DNA of 19,734 nucleotides, taken from Candidatus Planktophila sp. GTDB lineage: Bacteria; Actinomycetota; Actinomycetes; Nanopelagicales; Nanopelagicaceae. The notes below the pieces were generated by a model. The model was not told the origin of the DNA, did no database searches, and saw only the letters and a list, made by a program, of their open reading frames with translations. Made by a program: the position numbers and the translations under genes. The number at the start of each line of letters is the position of its first letter. Positions within the stretch are counted from its first letter, which is position 1. Of the stretch, positions 5,971 through 15,380 are shown in pieces. The stretch spans positions 1-19,734 of the forward strand of contig JAURJS010000081.1 in NCBI GenBank assembly GCA_030832135.1, read 5' to 3'.

Positions 5971-7794
5971 TTGAAGAGCAACGCTTTAATGAAATTACAT
6001 CTCAAGGCTCATCTCGTTGTGGGTGCCCTCTTGGTCTCCATCGCAACCGCACTTCTGCCAGCAATCTCTGCTCCGGCCAATGCTGATAATCCACCACGCA
6101 AGATTCTCTCTGGCTGGATTCCTTACTATTCAATTAAGACCTCACTTCCGGCCGCGATTAATAATGCAGATCTCATTAGAGAGGTCATGCCTTTTTGGTA
6201 CACCCTGAAATTTAATGGCAAGACTCAGAGCACCGTAGTGACAGATCTTTATTCACCGGCAAACCCAAGCGTTCCAATGGCGCAGACAGTTGGCGCACTA
6301 CGCAATGCAGGGCTCGCTCTTATTCCGACAATTACAGATGGCACAGAGAAAGATGTTCTTGCCGGCCTGCTCGCAAAACCAGCAGCGCGAACACAAATCG
6401 TGCAGGCGATAACAAATATGGTCATCACAAATAACTTCGATGGCGTGGATCTTGATTTCGAAGGCTTTGCTTTTGTAGACAGTAATAAGACATGGCCAAA
6501 AACTGCTCCATTGTGGACCGCGCTAGTTAAAGAGCTAAGCGCAGCTCTTCATGCACAGAAGAAGATTCTCTCGGTCTCAACACCATATGTTCTCGATCCA
6601 AAGGGAGCGCAGAAAGGCTATTACGTCTATGCCTGGGCCGCGATTGCTCCATATATCGATCGGTTACGCATCATGACCTATGACTACTCGGTCGCAAAGG
6701 TTGGACCGATTGGACCTATCACGTGGGCTGAACGCACTGTGCAATATGCAGTCACCGTGATGTCGGCATCTAAGGTCTATGTAGGAATACCAGGTTATGG
6801 GCGAGATTGGGTTACCGCAGTCAGTGGCGTCTGTCCTGCAAATGTTGCCTCTGTCATTAAAGGTGGAGCAAAGGCCGCAACCTTTGTTATGCGAGATGCT
6901 CAGAACTTAGCCGCTTCATATGGAGTTACTCCTACCTTTGATGAGAAGTTTGGCGAGATGACCTTTAGTTATCAGAAGGTCTATAACGGAACTACCGCTG
7001 GAGGCTTGGCAACGTCTTGCACTGCATCTAGAACTGCTTGGTATCAAGATGCTAAGAGCTACGCCTTAAGAGCAGAACTCGTTAACAAATATCGGCTTGG
7101 TGGCTTGGCAGCGTGGACCATCGGAATGGAAGAACCTTTAGCACTTGAAGGAGTTCGCAATGTCGCTAAGGCAATCGCTCCTGATCAGGTAGCAGCATCG
7201 ATATCAATCGATAAAACATCGATTGAATATGGCGATCCAATTAATATCTCTGGCACATTCTCTATAAAAGATAAGACACCACTTTCAAACCTTGCGATTC
7301 GAATCGAAGGAAAATCTCTAGGGGATAGCACCTGGAGACTCCTGACTAACGCCACCACTGATGTCTCCGGCAAATTCTCTAAGCCGCTATTGATTGGTAA
7401 GGTGACAGCTATCAGAGCCTTCAGTGAAGGAACATGGGAGCGTGGCGAAGGAATTTCAAATGAAATTTCGATATCGATGTCTCGACTGATTTTCATCAGT
7501 GCGCCAGCCTCTGTTAAGAAGGGTGAAACACTTACCGTCTCGGGATCTATCCGCCCGCGCAGCGCAGGAACGTTTATTCAATTAGAGAAGCTTTCAGCCG
7601 GAAAGTGGCAACCTTTCGGCACAATCGTCACCACGGATACGCAGGGTGGCTTCTCCCTTCCAATCACCGCCACCTCAAAGGGCGTTCTGACTCTACGTGT
7701 CAGTGCGGCAGCAGAAGCCCAATGGCCAATCGCCAGCACTGAGCCGTTCTCAATTCTCATCCGTAGCATTGGCAGCTCCGAGTTGGTTAAATAA
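5971..7794 (+). CDS. Secreted glycoside hydrolase family 18 protein with two C-terminal beta-sandwich modules
   Basis: GH18 enzymes cleave chitin or peptidoglycan-like N-acetylglucosamine chains by substrate-assisted catalysis. The product is 607 residues from TTG at 5971, or 601 from the ATG at 5989; I slightly prefer the ATG because the signal peptide (MKLHLKAHLVVGALL to APANA) then starts at residue 1. The GH18 barrel covers about residues 44-395. The signature DGVDLDFE is at 157-164 with the catalytic Glu at 164 (TTG numbering), and the conserved MTYDYS follows. Two repeated Ig-like or Fn3-like modules follow, at about 405-500 and 505-600, each with a G-x-W ... TTD..G.FS pattern. The protein is secreted or cell-surface. 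It resembles YaaH-type cell-wall hydrolases as much as chitinases, so the substrate is open. Confidence 0.88.
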   Translation: MKSNALMKLHLKAHLVVGALLVSIATALLPAISAPANADNPPRKILSGWIPYYSIKTSLPAAINNADLIREVMPFWYTLKFNGKTQSTVVTDLYSPANPSVPMAQTVGALRNAGLALIPTITDGTEKDVLAGLLAKPAARTQIVQAITNMVITNNFDGVDLDFEGFAFVDSNKTWPKTAPLWTALVKELSAALHAQKKILSVSTPYVLDPKGAQKGYYVYAWAAIAPYIDRLRIMTYDYSVAKVGPIGPITWAERTVQYAVTVMSASKVYVGIPGYGRDWVTAVSGVCPANVASVIKGGAKAATFVMRDAQNLAASYGVTPTFDEKFGEMTFSYQKVYNGTTAGGLATSCTASRTAWYQDAKSYALRAELVNKYRLGGLAAWTIGMEEPLALEGVRNVAKAIAPDQVAASISIDKTSIEYGDPINISGTFSIKDKTPLSNLAIRIEGKSLGDSTWRLLTNATTDVSGKFSKPLLIGKVTAIRAFSEGTWERGEGISNEISISMSRLIFISAPASVKKGETLTVSGSIRPRSAGTFIQLEKLSAGKWQPFGTIVTTDTQGGFSLPITATSKGVLTLRVSAAAEAQWPIASTEPFSILIRSIGSSELVK

Positions 7795-7815
7795 ATCCAT
7801 GGGGAGAAGATACTG

Positions 7816-8109
7816 ATGGCCAAGTTAGCCGATGCGCTTGAAGAGCAGATCCAGGCTATCTTCTCGAGCGATACCCCTTGGGTGACGATCGTGTGGGATG
7901 ACCCGGTAAATCTTCAGAGCTATGTCACATATGTCTTTATGGAGCTCTTCGGATATTCAAAGGCAAAGGCAACAGAGTTAATGTTGCAAGTTCATAATGA
8001 TGGAAAAGCAATCGTCTCTACTGGAAGCCGCGAAGAGATGGAACATGATGTTGCTCGTCTCCATGAATATGGCTTGTGGGCAACTCTTCAACGTGGAGAT
8101 CAGATTTAA
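7816..8109 (+). CDS. clpS: ATP-dependent Clp protease adaptor ClpS
   Basis: ClpS binds proteins with destabilising N-terminal residues and hands them to the Clp unfoldase (ClpC or ClpA) for degradation. The 97 residues fit the family. The core [27 protein letters not shown] contains the conserved D-D-P/x-N segment of the N-degron pocket. The later [19 protein letters not shown] carries the conserved V-H-x-x-G. A short variable N-terminal stretch (residues 1-18) precedes the core. The ATG has a Shine-Dalgarno-like GGGGAGAAG. The stop overlaps the next start as TAATG, so clpS and the DUF2017 gene are translationally coupled, a known actinobacterial pairing. Confidence 0.95.
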   Translation: MAKLADALEEQIQAIFSSDTPWVTIVWDDPVNLQSYVTYVFMELFGYSKAKATELMLQVHNDGKAIVSTGSREEMEHDVARLHEYGLWATLQRGDQI

Positions 8110-8672
8110 TGAGCGCCACGGAGGGCTTTAATCGACATGGTGCACATTCCTATGTCGCACAATTTGATGAGACTGAGCGAGAAGTACTTCTCAATCTCGT
8201 AGAACAAATTATCGAACTTCTGGCAGAACGCGTTGATCATGGCCATGAAGATCCACTGGCTGCGATGGTGGGAATTACCTCACATGATTCACCTCCAGAA
8301 GATGAAGTCCTCCATAGATTGTTGCCAAATGCATATGCTGACGATATTGATGCCGCTGAGTTCCGCCGCTATACCGAGTCGACTCTTCGCGGAAAGAAGC
8401 AAGCACATGCAATGTCTATTCGAATGGGGCTAAAGAGTTCACCGGAAGGCGATATTGAGGTCGATCACACTGGTGCCAATGATTGGCTTGGCGGCCTCAA
8501 CGATATCCGGTTGGCACTTGGTGTTCGCCTCAAGATTGAAAATAATAATTACGAACACTTGGAACTTCTCTCACCGGATGATCCACTGCGAGGGGTTTAT
8601 GCCGTCTATACCTGGCTTGGTTGGCTGCAAGAGACTCTCTTAACGGCTCTCATGGATGAGATTTCTGAGTAA
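8109..8672 (+). CDS. DUF2017 family protein
   Basis: This 187-residue actinobacteria-specific protein has no known function and regularly follows clpS (in M. tuberculosis the neighbours are Rv1331 and Rv1332). The start is ATG at 8109, overlapping the clpS stop by one base; a longer frame from 8076 lies inside clpS and is unlikely. The product is acidic and apparently soluble, with no signal peptide or membrane helix. It contains an N-terminal helix EREVLLNLVEQIIELLAER, a middle LHRLLPNAYADD region with EFRRYTE, and a C-terminal helical part DIRLALGVRLKI ... YAVYTWLGWLQETLLTAL. Gene coupling suggests a link to ClpS-dependent proteolysis, which is inference only. Confidence 0.88.
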   Translation: MSATEGFNRHGAHSYVAQFDETEREVLLNLVEQIIELLAERVDHGHEDPLAAMVGITSHDSPPEDEVLHRLLPNAYADDIDAAEFRRYTESTLRGKKQAHAMSIRMGLKSSPEGDIEVDHTGANDWLGGLNDIRLALGVRLKIENNNYEHLELLSPDDPLRGVYAVYTWLGWLQETLLTALMDEISE

Positions 8673-8683
8673 GAAATCTGGTT

Positions 8684-8689
8684 TAGACT
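8684..8689 (+). promoter_or_regulatory. -10 hexamer of leaderless mec promoter
   Basis: TAGACT followed by AAATCC and the ATG at 8696. It gives the cysteine genes an entry point separate from clpS-DUF2017. Confidence 0.55.
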
Positions 8690-8695
8690 AAATCC

Positions 8696-9112
8696 ATGTC
8701 CTTAACAATCTCACGTGCAATTGTTGATGCAATTCTCGATCAATCTCGAGCTGAATATCCAGATGAGTGCTGCGGCGTCATCCTTGGACCTGCAGGAGCC
8801 GATACGCCAATTCGCCACCTACCGATGATTAATGCGGCTCACTCTCCTACTTTCTATGAATTCGATCCTAAGGATTTGCTCGCCCTCTATCGTGAGGTCG
8901 ATGACAAGGATGAAGAAATCGTTGTCATCTATCACTCCCACACAGAGACAGAGGCCTATCCATCAAGGACCGATATCGCCTACGCCGGTGAGCCTGGAGC
9001 CCACTATGTGCTCGTCTCTACCCGCGAAGAGATTGCACCTGCAACTGAATTTCGTTCATACCGCATCATCGACGGGGTAGTCACTGAGGAAGAAGTTTCA
9101 ATTACCGCCTAA
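8696..9112 (+). CDS. mec: JAMM/MPN+ metalloprotease Mec (CysO-cysteine peptidase)
   Basis: Mec is a zinc metalloprotease that releases cysteine from the CysO-cysteine adduct. The 138 residues fit the M. tuberculosis enzyme. The full JAMM motif is present: Glu24 in YPDECCG, His80 and His82 in HSH, Ser90 and Asp93 (spacing H-x-H-x7-S-x2-D). It is followed closely by cysO and cysM, the same order as mec-cysO-cysM in mycobacteria, so function is well supported by context. The start is fixed by the TANNNT hexamer at six bases. Because the downstream CysO has residues beyond its Gly-Gly, this protease may also do a maturation cut. Confidence 0.93.
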   Translation: MSLTISRAIVDAILDQSRAEYPDECCGVILGPAGADTPIRHLPMINAAHSPTFYEFDPKDLLALYREVDDKDEEIVVIYHSHTETEAYPSRTDIAYAGEPGAHYVLVSTREEIAPATEFRSYRIIDGVVTEEEVSITA

Positions 9113-9125
9113 GGCCCTTTTTCGC

Positions 9126-9131
9126 CATAAT
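9126..9131 (+). promoter_or_regulatory. Possible -10 hexamer of leaderless cysO promoter
   Basis: CATAAT followed by ACGTGC and the ATG of cysO has the same six-base spacing as the other leaderless promoters but an imperfect first base. It lies in the 25-base mec-cysO gap, so it would be an internal promoter. Confidence 0.4.
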
Positions 9132-9137
9132 ACGTGC

Positions 9138-10408
<1,271 letters not shown>

Positions 10409-10447
10409 CTCGCACCTTCCAATTCTTGGTTTCATCTCTCCACCTCG

Positions 10448-10453
10448 TACGAT
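10448..10453 (+). promoter_or_regulatory. -10 hexamer of leaderless murI promoter
   Basis: TACGAT followed by TAGGCC and the ATG at 10460. TANNNT with six-base spacing and no Shine-Dalgarno sequence. Confidence 0.6.
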
Positions 10454-10459
10454 TAGGCC

Positions 10460-11257
10460 ATGAGCAACGCACCTATCGGGATCTTTGATTCTGGCGTTGG
10501 CGGATTAACTGTTGCTCGCGCAATCTTGGATCAGCTCCCAAATGAATCAATCCTCTATATCGGCGACACCGCTCGTGGACCATACGGCCCACGACCTCTT
10601 GCCGAGGTTCGTGATTTCTCCCTTGAGACTCTCGACTTCTTAGTAGACCAAGGAGTGAAGGCGTTGGTCATCGCATGCAACACAGCGAGTGCTGCAATGC
10701 TGCGAGATGCACGTGAGAGATATTCATTGCCCGTCATTGAAGTGATTCAACCTGCGGTACGCCGAGCAGTTGCAGCTACACGCACGGGCAAGGTTGGTGT
10801 TATTGGTACACGTGCAACGATTGATTCGAAGGCCTACCTCGATGCATTCGCGGCAGCGCCCCAGTTAGAGATTACTTCAACTGCCTGCCCACAGTTCGTT
10901 GAATTTGTTGAACGCGGCGAGACCTCCGGTGAAGCAATCACCAACGTTGCACGCGAATATCTACAACCAATGATTGATGCAGATGTAGACACATTGGTTC
11001 TGGGCTGCACCCACTACCCATTGTTGACTGGTGTCATCTCTTATGTGATGGGAAATGGCGTCTCGCTTGTTTCTAGTGCAGAAGAGACTGCTAAAGATCT
11101 CTATCGCGTCTTGGTAGAAGGTTCACTCTTGCGAAGTGCTGGCGAAGCTGCGCCATCACATCGCTTCTTGGCCACCGGAGATGCCAAGGCATTTGAGGGC
11201 CTTGCACGTCGATTCTTAGGGCCAGAAGTTGGCTCTGTTCAGCACCAAGATCTCTAG
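10460..11257 (+). CDS. murI: Glutamate racemase
   Basis: MurI interconverts L- and D-glutamate and supplies D-glutamate for the peptidoglycan stem peptide. The 265 residues match the family. The N-terminal [17 protein letters not shown] and [13 protein letters not shown] are the substrate and fold signatures. The two catalytic cysteines are in ACNTASAA and GCTHYPLL. Its position between cysM and rph follows the actinobacterial order (in M. tuberculosis cysM, then a rhomboid gene, murI, a metallo-beta-lactamase-fold gene, rph). Here the rhomboid and metallo-beta-lactamase genes are absent. The start is supported by the leaderless -10 element. Confidence 0.96.
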   Translation: MSNAPIGIFDSGVGGLTVARAILDQLPNESILYIGDTARGPYGPRPLAEVRDFSLETLDFLVDQGVKALVIACNTASAAMLRDARERYSLPVIEVIQPAVRRAVAATRTGKVGVIGTRATIDSKAYLDAFAAAPQLEITSTACPQFVEFVERGETSGEAITNVAREYLQPMIDADVDTLVLGCTHYPLLTGVISYVMGNGVSLVSSAEETAKDLYRVLVEGSLLRSAGEAAPSHRFLATGDAKAFEGLARRFLGPEVGSVQHQDL

Positions 11258-11292
11258 CCCATTTAAGCTTTACAACTCACTCGGAGGAAAAC

Positions 11293-12018
11293 ATGGCACG
11301 CAATGACGGACGTTCAGTAGATCAACTTCGCGATATCAAGATCACTCGCGGATGGCTCGACCATGCAGAAGGTTCTGTCCTTGTGGAGTTCGGTAAGACC
11401 CGCGTGCTCTGTGTTGCATCCTTTACACCAGGCGTTCCACGCTGGCTCAAAGATAGCGGCACCGGATGGGTAACTTCAGAGTATTCAATGCTTCCACGTG
11501 CAACTCACACACGCTCTGATCGTGAGAGCGTGAAGGGAAAGCTCGGCGGACGTACTCAGGAGATTTCACGCCTTATCGGTCGTTCACTCCGCGGCATCGT
11601 AGATATGAAGGAGCTAGGCGAGAACACAATTGTCATCGACTGTGATGTTTTGCAGGCAGACGGCGGAACTCGCACAGCGGCAATTACCGGTGCATATGTT
11701 GCACTTGCAGATGCAATCGCTTGGGCGCAAAGGGAAGGTCACGTTAAGGCCGGTGCGAAGCCTCTCGCTGACTCCGTTGCTGCAATCAGCGTCGGAATTA
11801 TCGATGGAGTTCCAATGCTTGATCTTTGCTATGAGGAAGATGTCCGCGCAGAGACAGATATGAATGTTGTCTGCTCAGGAGATGGACGATTTATCGAAGT
11901 CCAAGGAACAGCAGAAGGAGCTCCATTTGATCGTGCGCTCCTAGATTCACTTCTTGACTTAGCTGTTGCTGGTACTCGCACTCTGACAGAGATGCAGAAG
12001 AAGGCGCTTAACGCGTGA
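11293..12018 (+). CDS. rph: Ribonuclease PH
   Basis: RNase PH is a phosphate-dependent 3'-5' exonuclease that trims tRNA precursors. The 241 residues are the standard length. Recognisable parts are [47 protein letters not shown], the [13 protein letters not shown] helix that contributes phosphate-binding arginines, [18 protein letters not shown], and the C-terminal [12 protein letters not shown]. The ATG has a strong Shine-Dalgarno sequence (GGAGG, nine bases before), unlike the leaderless murI upstream. The stop overlaps the next start by four bases (GTGA), coupling it to rdgB, a common pair. Confidence 0.97.
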   Translation: MARNDGRSVDQLRDIKITRGWLDHAEGSVLVEFGKTRVLCVASFTPGVPRWLKDSGTGWVTSEYSMLPRATHTRSDRESVKGKLGGRTQEISRLIGRSLRGIVDMKELGENTIVIDCDVLQADGGTRTAAITGAYVALADAIAWAQREGHVKAGAKPLADSVAAISVGIIDGVPMLDLCYEEDVRAETDMNVVCSGDGRFIEVQGTAEGAPFDRALLDSLLDLAVAGTRTLTEMQKKALNA

Positions 12019-12632
12019 GCCAGAAGCTCTTACTTGCAACGCGTAATCAAGGAAAGATTGTTGAGTTTCGACGAATCCTTGATGCGCTTGCACCAGGAAA
12101 GATTGAATTAGTTGGCTTAGACCAGTTCCCAGATTTACATGATGTAGATGAGACCGGCTCAACATTTGAGGAGAATGCGCTTCTCAAAGCTCGTGAAATG
12201 TCTGAGGCAACTGGGCTACCTGCAATTGCCGATGACAGTGGACTCTGTGTCGATGCACTCAATGGCGATCCGGGGATTTTCTCTGCACGGTGGGCAGGCA
12301 CCCACGGAGACGATAAAGCTAACTTAGAGAAGGTCTTAGAGCAGTTAACTGATGTAGCTGATGAGAACCGCTCTGCATACTTCATCTGCGTCGCTGCGCT
12401 CTATCTCCCAAATGGGAAGAGCCATTGTGAAGAGGGTCGTTTCTACGGAACGATTCTCAAATCACCTGTGGGTGAGAATGGATTTGGTTACGATCCGATT
12501 TTCCAGCCCAATGGTCTAGCCATCTCTAGCGCTCAAATGAGCTCTGAGGAGAAGGATGCGATGAGCCATCGAGGTAAAGCCCTGCGTGCTATCGCCCCAC
12601 ATGTGATGAGCGCACTTAGCTCCCTAGGCTAA
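12015..12632 (+). CDS. rdgB: XTP/dITP diphosphohydrolase (HAM1/RdgB)
   Basis: The enzyme hydrolyses non-canonical purine triphosphates (XTP, dITP, ITP) to monophosphates, keeping them out of DNA and RNA. The 205 residues have the N-terminal [13 protein letters not shown] nucleotide loop, [24 protein letters not shown], and GFGYDPIF, all family signatures. The start is GTG at 12015, overlapping the rph stop, with translation coupled to rph. It closes the clpS-to-rdgB block. Confidence 0.96.
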   Translation: MSQKLLLATRNQGKIVEFRRILDALAPGKIELVGLDQFPDLHDVDETGSTFEENALLKAREMSEATGLPAIADDSGLCVDALNGDPGIFSARWAGTHGDDKANLEKVLEQLTDVADENRSAYFICVAALYLPNGKSHCEEGRFYGTILKSPVGENGFGYDPIFQPNGLAISSAQMSSEEKDAMSHRGKALRAIAPHVMSALSSLG

Positions 12633-12634
12633 AC

Positions 12635-12664
12635 TTGGACCATACGTCGACCGGTCAATAGGTA
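12635..12664 (+). promoter_or_regulatory. Possible promoter of the H1-like membrane protein gene
   Basis: TTGGAC (12635-12640) and TAGGTA (12659-12664) are 18 bases apart. An 8-base palindrome GACCGGTC (12649-12656) lies in the spacer. Transcription would start about ten bases before the AGGAG that precedes the GTG start. Confidence 0.4.
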
Positions 12665-12687
12665 AGGCGCAACCCGAGGAGATAACC

Positions 12688-13566
12688 GTGGCAGTAAAGA
12701 AGAAGGCAGTTGCTAAGAAGGCAGCACCTAAGAAGACGACAGCGAAGAAGACAACCGCTAAGAAGTCAGCACCTAAGAAGGTTGCTAAGAAGGCTGTTGC
12801 GAAGAAGACAACCGCTAAGAAGGTTGCAAAGAAGTCAGCACCTAAGAAGGTTGCCAAGAAAGCCGTAGCCAAGACGGCTGTTGCGAAGAAGACCACTGTT
12901 AAGAAGGCAGCTGCGAAGAAGGTTGCCAAGAAGGCTCCTGCTCGCAAGAGCTCAGCATCGTCAGTTGTTATCCCACCAGTTCCAACAGGTGCTTCACGCG
13001 ATCGCGTCAATGTTTCAACAACATCTGCTGCGCCAAAGCCAGCAACTCCAGCAGTGAAGCCAACAGCTGCTCCTCGTCAGGGATCTTCAAAGAGCGTTCT
13101 CGTAGCAGTACTTCTTGGAGTTGCAGTCCTCACAGCGATTGTTCTCTCACAGCAGTCTGAGAAGGATTCTGCGAAGACAGAGACTCCTGCGGTAACTGAG
13201 ACAACATCGCCAGAGGCAACTCCTTCAGAGTCAGCTTCACCAGAGGCATCAACAGATACAACTAACGCAGCAACAACAGGTGAGGCTCCAACTAAGTTCA
13301 TTGGTAACTGGAAAGATGCTTCAACAAAGGAAGTTCTTGTACTCTCATGGCGTGCTCCAGCAGGCGATGTAACAGGTTACAAGGTTGAGATCGCTCCTAA
13401 TGGTGGCGCATTCCAGGAAGTTTCACAGATTCCTGCAACTCAGCTCTCATTCGAACTTACAAAGTCATCCGATTCTCAGTACACATCATTCCGAGTATCT
13501 GCAATCTACGCAGACGGGACTATTGGTGTTGCTAAGGCATTTGGATTTGCAGGCCAGTACGAATAA
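12688..13566 (+). CDS. Membrane-anchored protein with histone-H1-like Lys/Ala-rich N-terminus and C-terminal Fn3-like domain
   Basis: I do not know a named function. Residues 1-88 are almost only Lys, Ala, Val, Thr, Ser and Pro, with 16 KK pairs in AKK/PKK/VKK repeats like the tails of histone H1 and actinobacterial HU-type proteins. A 13-residue block (SAPKKVAKKAVAK) occurs twice, 23 residues apart. A Pro/Ala/Ser linker follows (about 89-135), then one membrane helix (136-153, VLVAVLLGVAVLTAIVL), an acidic Ser/Thr/Glu linker (157-205), and an Fn3-like domain (about 205-292, with VLSWRAPAGDVTGYKVEI). By the positive-inside rule the basic part is cytoplasmic and Fn3 outside. The GTG start has AGGAG upstream. 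It could tether DNA to the membrane, or the basic part could bind RNA or acidic polymers. Confidence 0.85.
   Translation: MAVKKKAVAKKAAPKKTTAKKTTAKKSAPKKVAKKAVAKKTTAKKVAKKSAPKKVAKKAVAKTAVAKKTTVKKAAAKKVAKKAPARKSSASSVVIPPVPTGASRDRVNVSTTSAAPKPATPAVKPTAAPRQGSSKSVLVAVLLGVAVLTAIVLSQQSEKDSAKTETPAVTETTSPEATPSESASPEASTDTTNAATTGEAPTKFIGNWKDASTKEVLVLSWRAPAGDVTGYKVEIAPNGGAFQEVSQIPATQLSFELTKSSDSQYTSFRVSAIYADGTIGVAKAFGFAGQYE
12694..12951 (+). repeat. Degenerate AAGAAG-centred coding repeats
   Basis: Repeats of a Lys-Lys codon pair (mostly AAGAAG) separated by two to five Ala, Thr, Val, Ser or Pro codons encode the H1-like domain. Spacing and codon choice vary between units. A larger 69-base period duplicates the SAPKKVAKKAVAK block. 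Such a tract is prone to length change by slippage or recombination. Confidence 0.7.
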
Positions 13567-13581
13567 TTGCAAAAAAGTAAG

Positions 13582-13610
13582 AAACCCCGACCAAACGGTC
13601 GGGGTTTTTT
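13582..13610. terminator. Strong bidirectional rho-independent terminator
   Basis: AAACCCCGACC (13582-13592) and GGTCGGGGTTT (13597-13607) form an 11-pair stem with a four-base loop. A T6 run follows on the plus strand, and TTTCTTACTTTTTT follows on the minus strand. It ends the H1-like gene and, from the other side, the acyltransferase gene stopping at 13633. Confidence 0.92.
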
Positions 13611-13632
13611 ATTCTCAAAATCTTTCTCGAAG

Positions 13633-15375
13633 TTAATTGAGATATTGAGCAATCTCTGCGACATAGATTTCTACGCCTGTTGCAACAAGGTGTACGCCAT
13701 CTGGCGCAAAGTATTCGGGGTGACCTTCAGAAAGTGTCGCCCAGTCGACAACCCGGACATTGGAATAACGCGCAGATACCTCTGAAATCAACTCATTATT
13801 GCTATCTCGCCAAGGTCGTGGCACCGCGGTATTGACTACAACCACTCTCGCTTGATCCTTGAGCGCCTCAAGAATATTAACAACCTGCGCTTCCTGAAGG
13901 ACATTGTTATTTCCCATATTGAGCACGACAGGTCCAGTTGGAGCGTTGGAGATATCTCCTAGGATCTCATCAAGGAGTTCCGGTGCCTGTCGACCAACGC
14001 GAGCATTTACCAATCCAACGGTGTACTTCTCAGCCAGGACGCTCTTAATACCAAGAATTACAGAGTCTCCTGTCAGCCAGATTCCCTCTCCGTTCACAGA
14101 TGAAACTGTATTGGCGGATTCAATCTCCTCAACTAAGACTGCTTGCTCACGATTGCTGATTGAGATAGCTCGTCCACTGATGATGGCGAGTGCAATAACC
14201 AAGGTGGAAACTATCGCAACCACCTTGATCTTCTGCTGCTTCTTCTCTTTTGGAGTTCGATACTTCAAACCTTTAAGCCAGTAGTTGAGTACGCCGCGAC
14301 GAACTGGAAGTTCGACAAAGCGCAGAGAGATATCGGCAAGAGCAAAGACAATCAGGATGCGAAGTGAATACATCGCCCATGAAGCACCTGCAAGATCCAC
14401 CTCTGGACGTGTGACTTGAAAGATCACCCAATGCCAGAGATAGATTGCATAAGAGCGTTCACCAATCCAGAGCAGGACACGATTTTGCAATATCGGTGCA
14501 AATCGTGATGCTGGATGGACTATCGAGGTAATGATTGCAGCGGCAAAGAGTCCAGCAAGGGGAAATGCAATCTTGTAGAGCGCGGGGTTGTTCTCATCGA
14601 TCAGAAGAAAAGTAGCGAGGATGCCGAGGAATCCAACGACGCCGATGCTATCGATGAAATCTTGGGCCTTCTTGCTCACCTCGGTCTTGAAGTTCTGTGG
14701 AATCCAACTGACAGCAAGTGCTGCGCCGAGGAAGAGTCCGATGCTGTGAGTGTCAGTACCGAAGTAAACATGGCTGACTGATGCAGCATTTGATGCATCG
14801 AGTGAGAATGAGACGAACATCAAGGTGACACCAGAGATTGCAGCGATGGCGAGAGCTGCGATTGAGACACGTTTCTTACCTAAGAACTTGAGAATCGCAA
14901 GGAGAATCAATGGCCAGATGAGGTAGAACTGAGCTTCAACAGCGAGAGACCAGGTGTGCTGGAGAAGTGAGGGGCGTCCGATCGCTTCGAAGTAATCAAG
15001 GTGGCGCCCCACGAGCCACCAATTCATAGAGCCTGTGAGCGCAAATGGGGTATCAATTAGGAATCGCTTGATGGTATCTGGCGCCCAGATGCCGACGGCA
15101 ATTGCGGTGGTAATCAACATAAAGGCGAGGGCTGGAAGCAAGCGCCTGATACGTGCAAGATAGAAAGCACGGAGGTCGAGTCCGCCGCTTCGCTCTATTG
15201 AATCTAGAAGTAGGCGGGTGATGACATAGCCGGAGATGACGAAGAAGAGATCAACTCCAAGAAACCCGCCAGGAATCCACGAGAAGCCAAGGTGATAGAA
15301 GATAACTGCCATTACCGCAATTGCGCGGAGCCCATCGATGGCAGGTATGTATTGGATACCGCGTTTGGTAGCCAT
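13633..15375 (-). CDS. OatA/OafA-like acyltransferase-3 with C-terminal SGNH domain
   Basis: Such proteins move an acyl (usually acetyl) group across the membrane and attach it to peptidoglycan, exopolysaccharide or lipid-linked sugar. The 580-residue product starts with the family opening YIPAIDGLRAIAVMAVIFYHLG, then PGGFLGVDLFFVISGYVIT and ARIRRLLPAL. About ten membrane helices reach residue 405. The outside SGNH hydrolase-like domain (about 430-580) has GDS (436-438), GNNN in the oxyanion block, and DGVHL with Asp559 and His562 as the other triad members. The start lies five bases after the coiled-coil gene's stop with no clear Shine-Dalgarno sequence, so translation is probably coupled. 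Peptidoglycan O-acetylation is the best guess; the target is unproven. Confidence 0.9.
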   Translation of the reverse strand: MATKRGIQYIPAIDGLRAIAVMAVIFYHLGFSWIPGGFLGVDLFFVISGYVITRLLLDSIERSGGLDLRAFYLARIRRLLPALAFMLITTAIAVGIWAPDTIKRFLIDTPFALTGSMNWWLVGRHLDYFEAIGRPSLLQHTWSLAVEAQFYLIWPLILLAILKFLGKKRVSIAALAIAAISGVTLMFVSFSLDASNAASVSHVYFGTDTHSIGLFLGAALAVSWIPQNFKTEVSKKAQDFIDSIGVVGFLGILATFLLIDENNPALYKIAFPLAGLFAAAIITSIVHPASRFAPILQNRVLLWIGERSYAIYLWHWVIFQVTRPEVDLAGASWAMYSLRILIVFALADISLRFVELPVRRGVLNYWLKGLKYRTPKEKKQQKIKVVAIVSTLVIALAIISGRAISISNREQAVLVEEIESANTVSSVNGEGIWLTGDSVILGIKSVLAEKYTVGLVNARVGRQAPELLDEILGDISNAPTGPVVLNMGNNNVLQEAQVVNILEALKDQARVVVVNTAVPRPWRDSNNELISEVSARYSNVRVVDWATLSEGHPEYFAPDGVHLVATGVEIYVAEIAQYLN

Positions 15376-15380
15376 GAAAA

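Noticed and set aside
8076..8108. Longer N-terminus for the DUF2017 protein
   Set aside because: It lies inside clpS; the TAATG overlap start at 8109 is the standard coupled start.
12624..13010. Minus-strand open frame opposite the H1-like gene, giving a Phe/Ala-rich hydrophobic protein
   Set aside because: It is the antisense shadow of the Lys-Lys codon repeats (AAG read as CTT, GCA as TGC and so on); no start signal, and the plus strand has a Shine-Dalgarno sequence and terminator.
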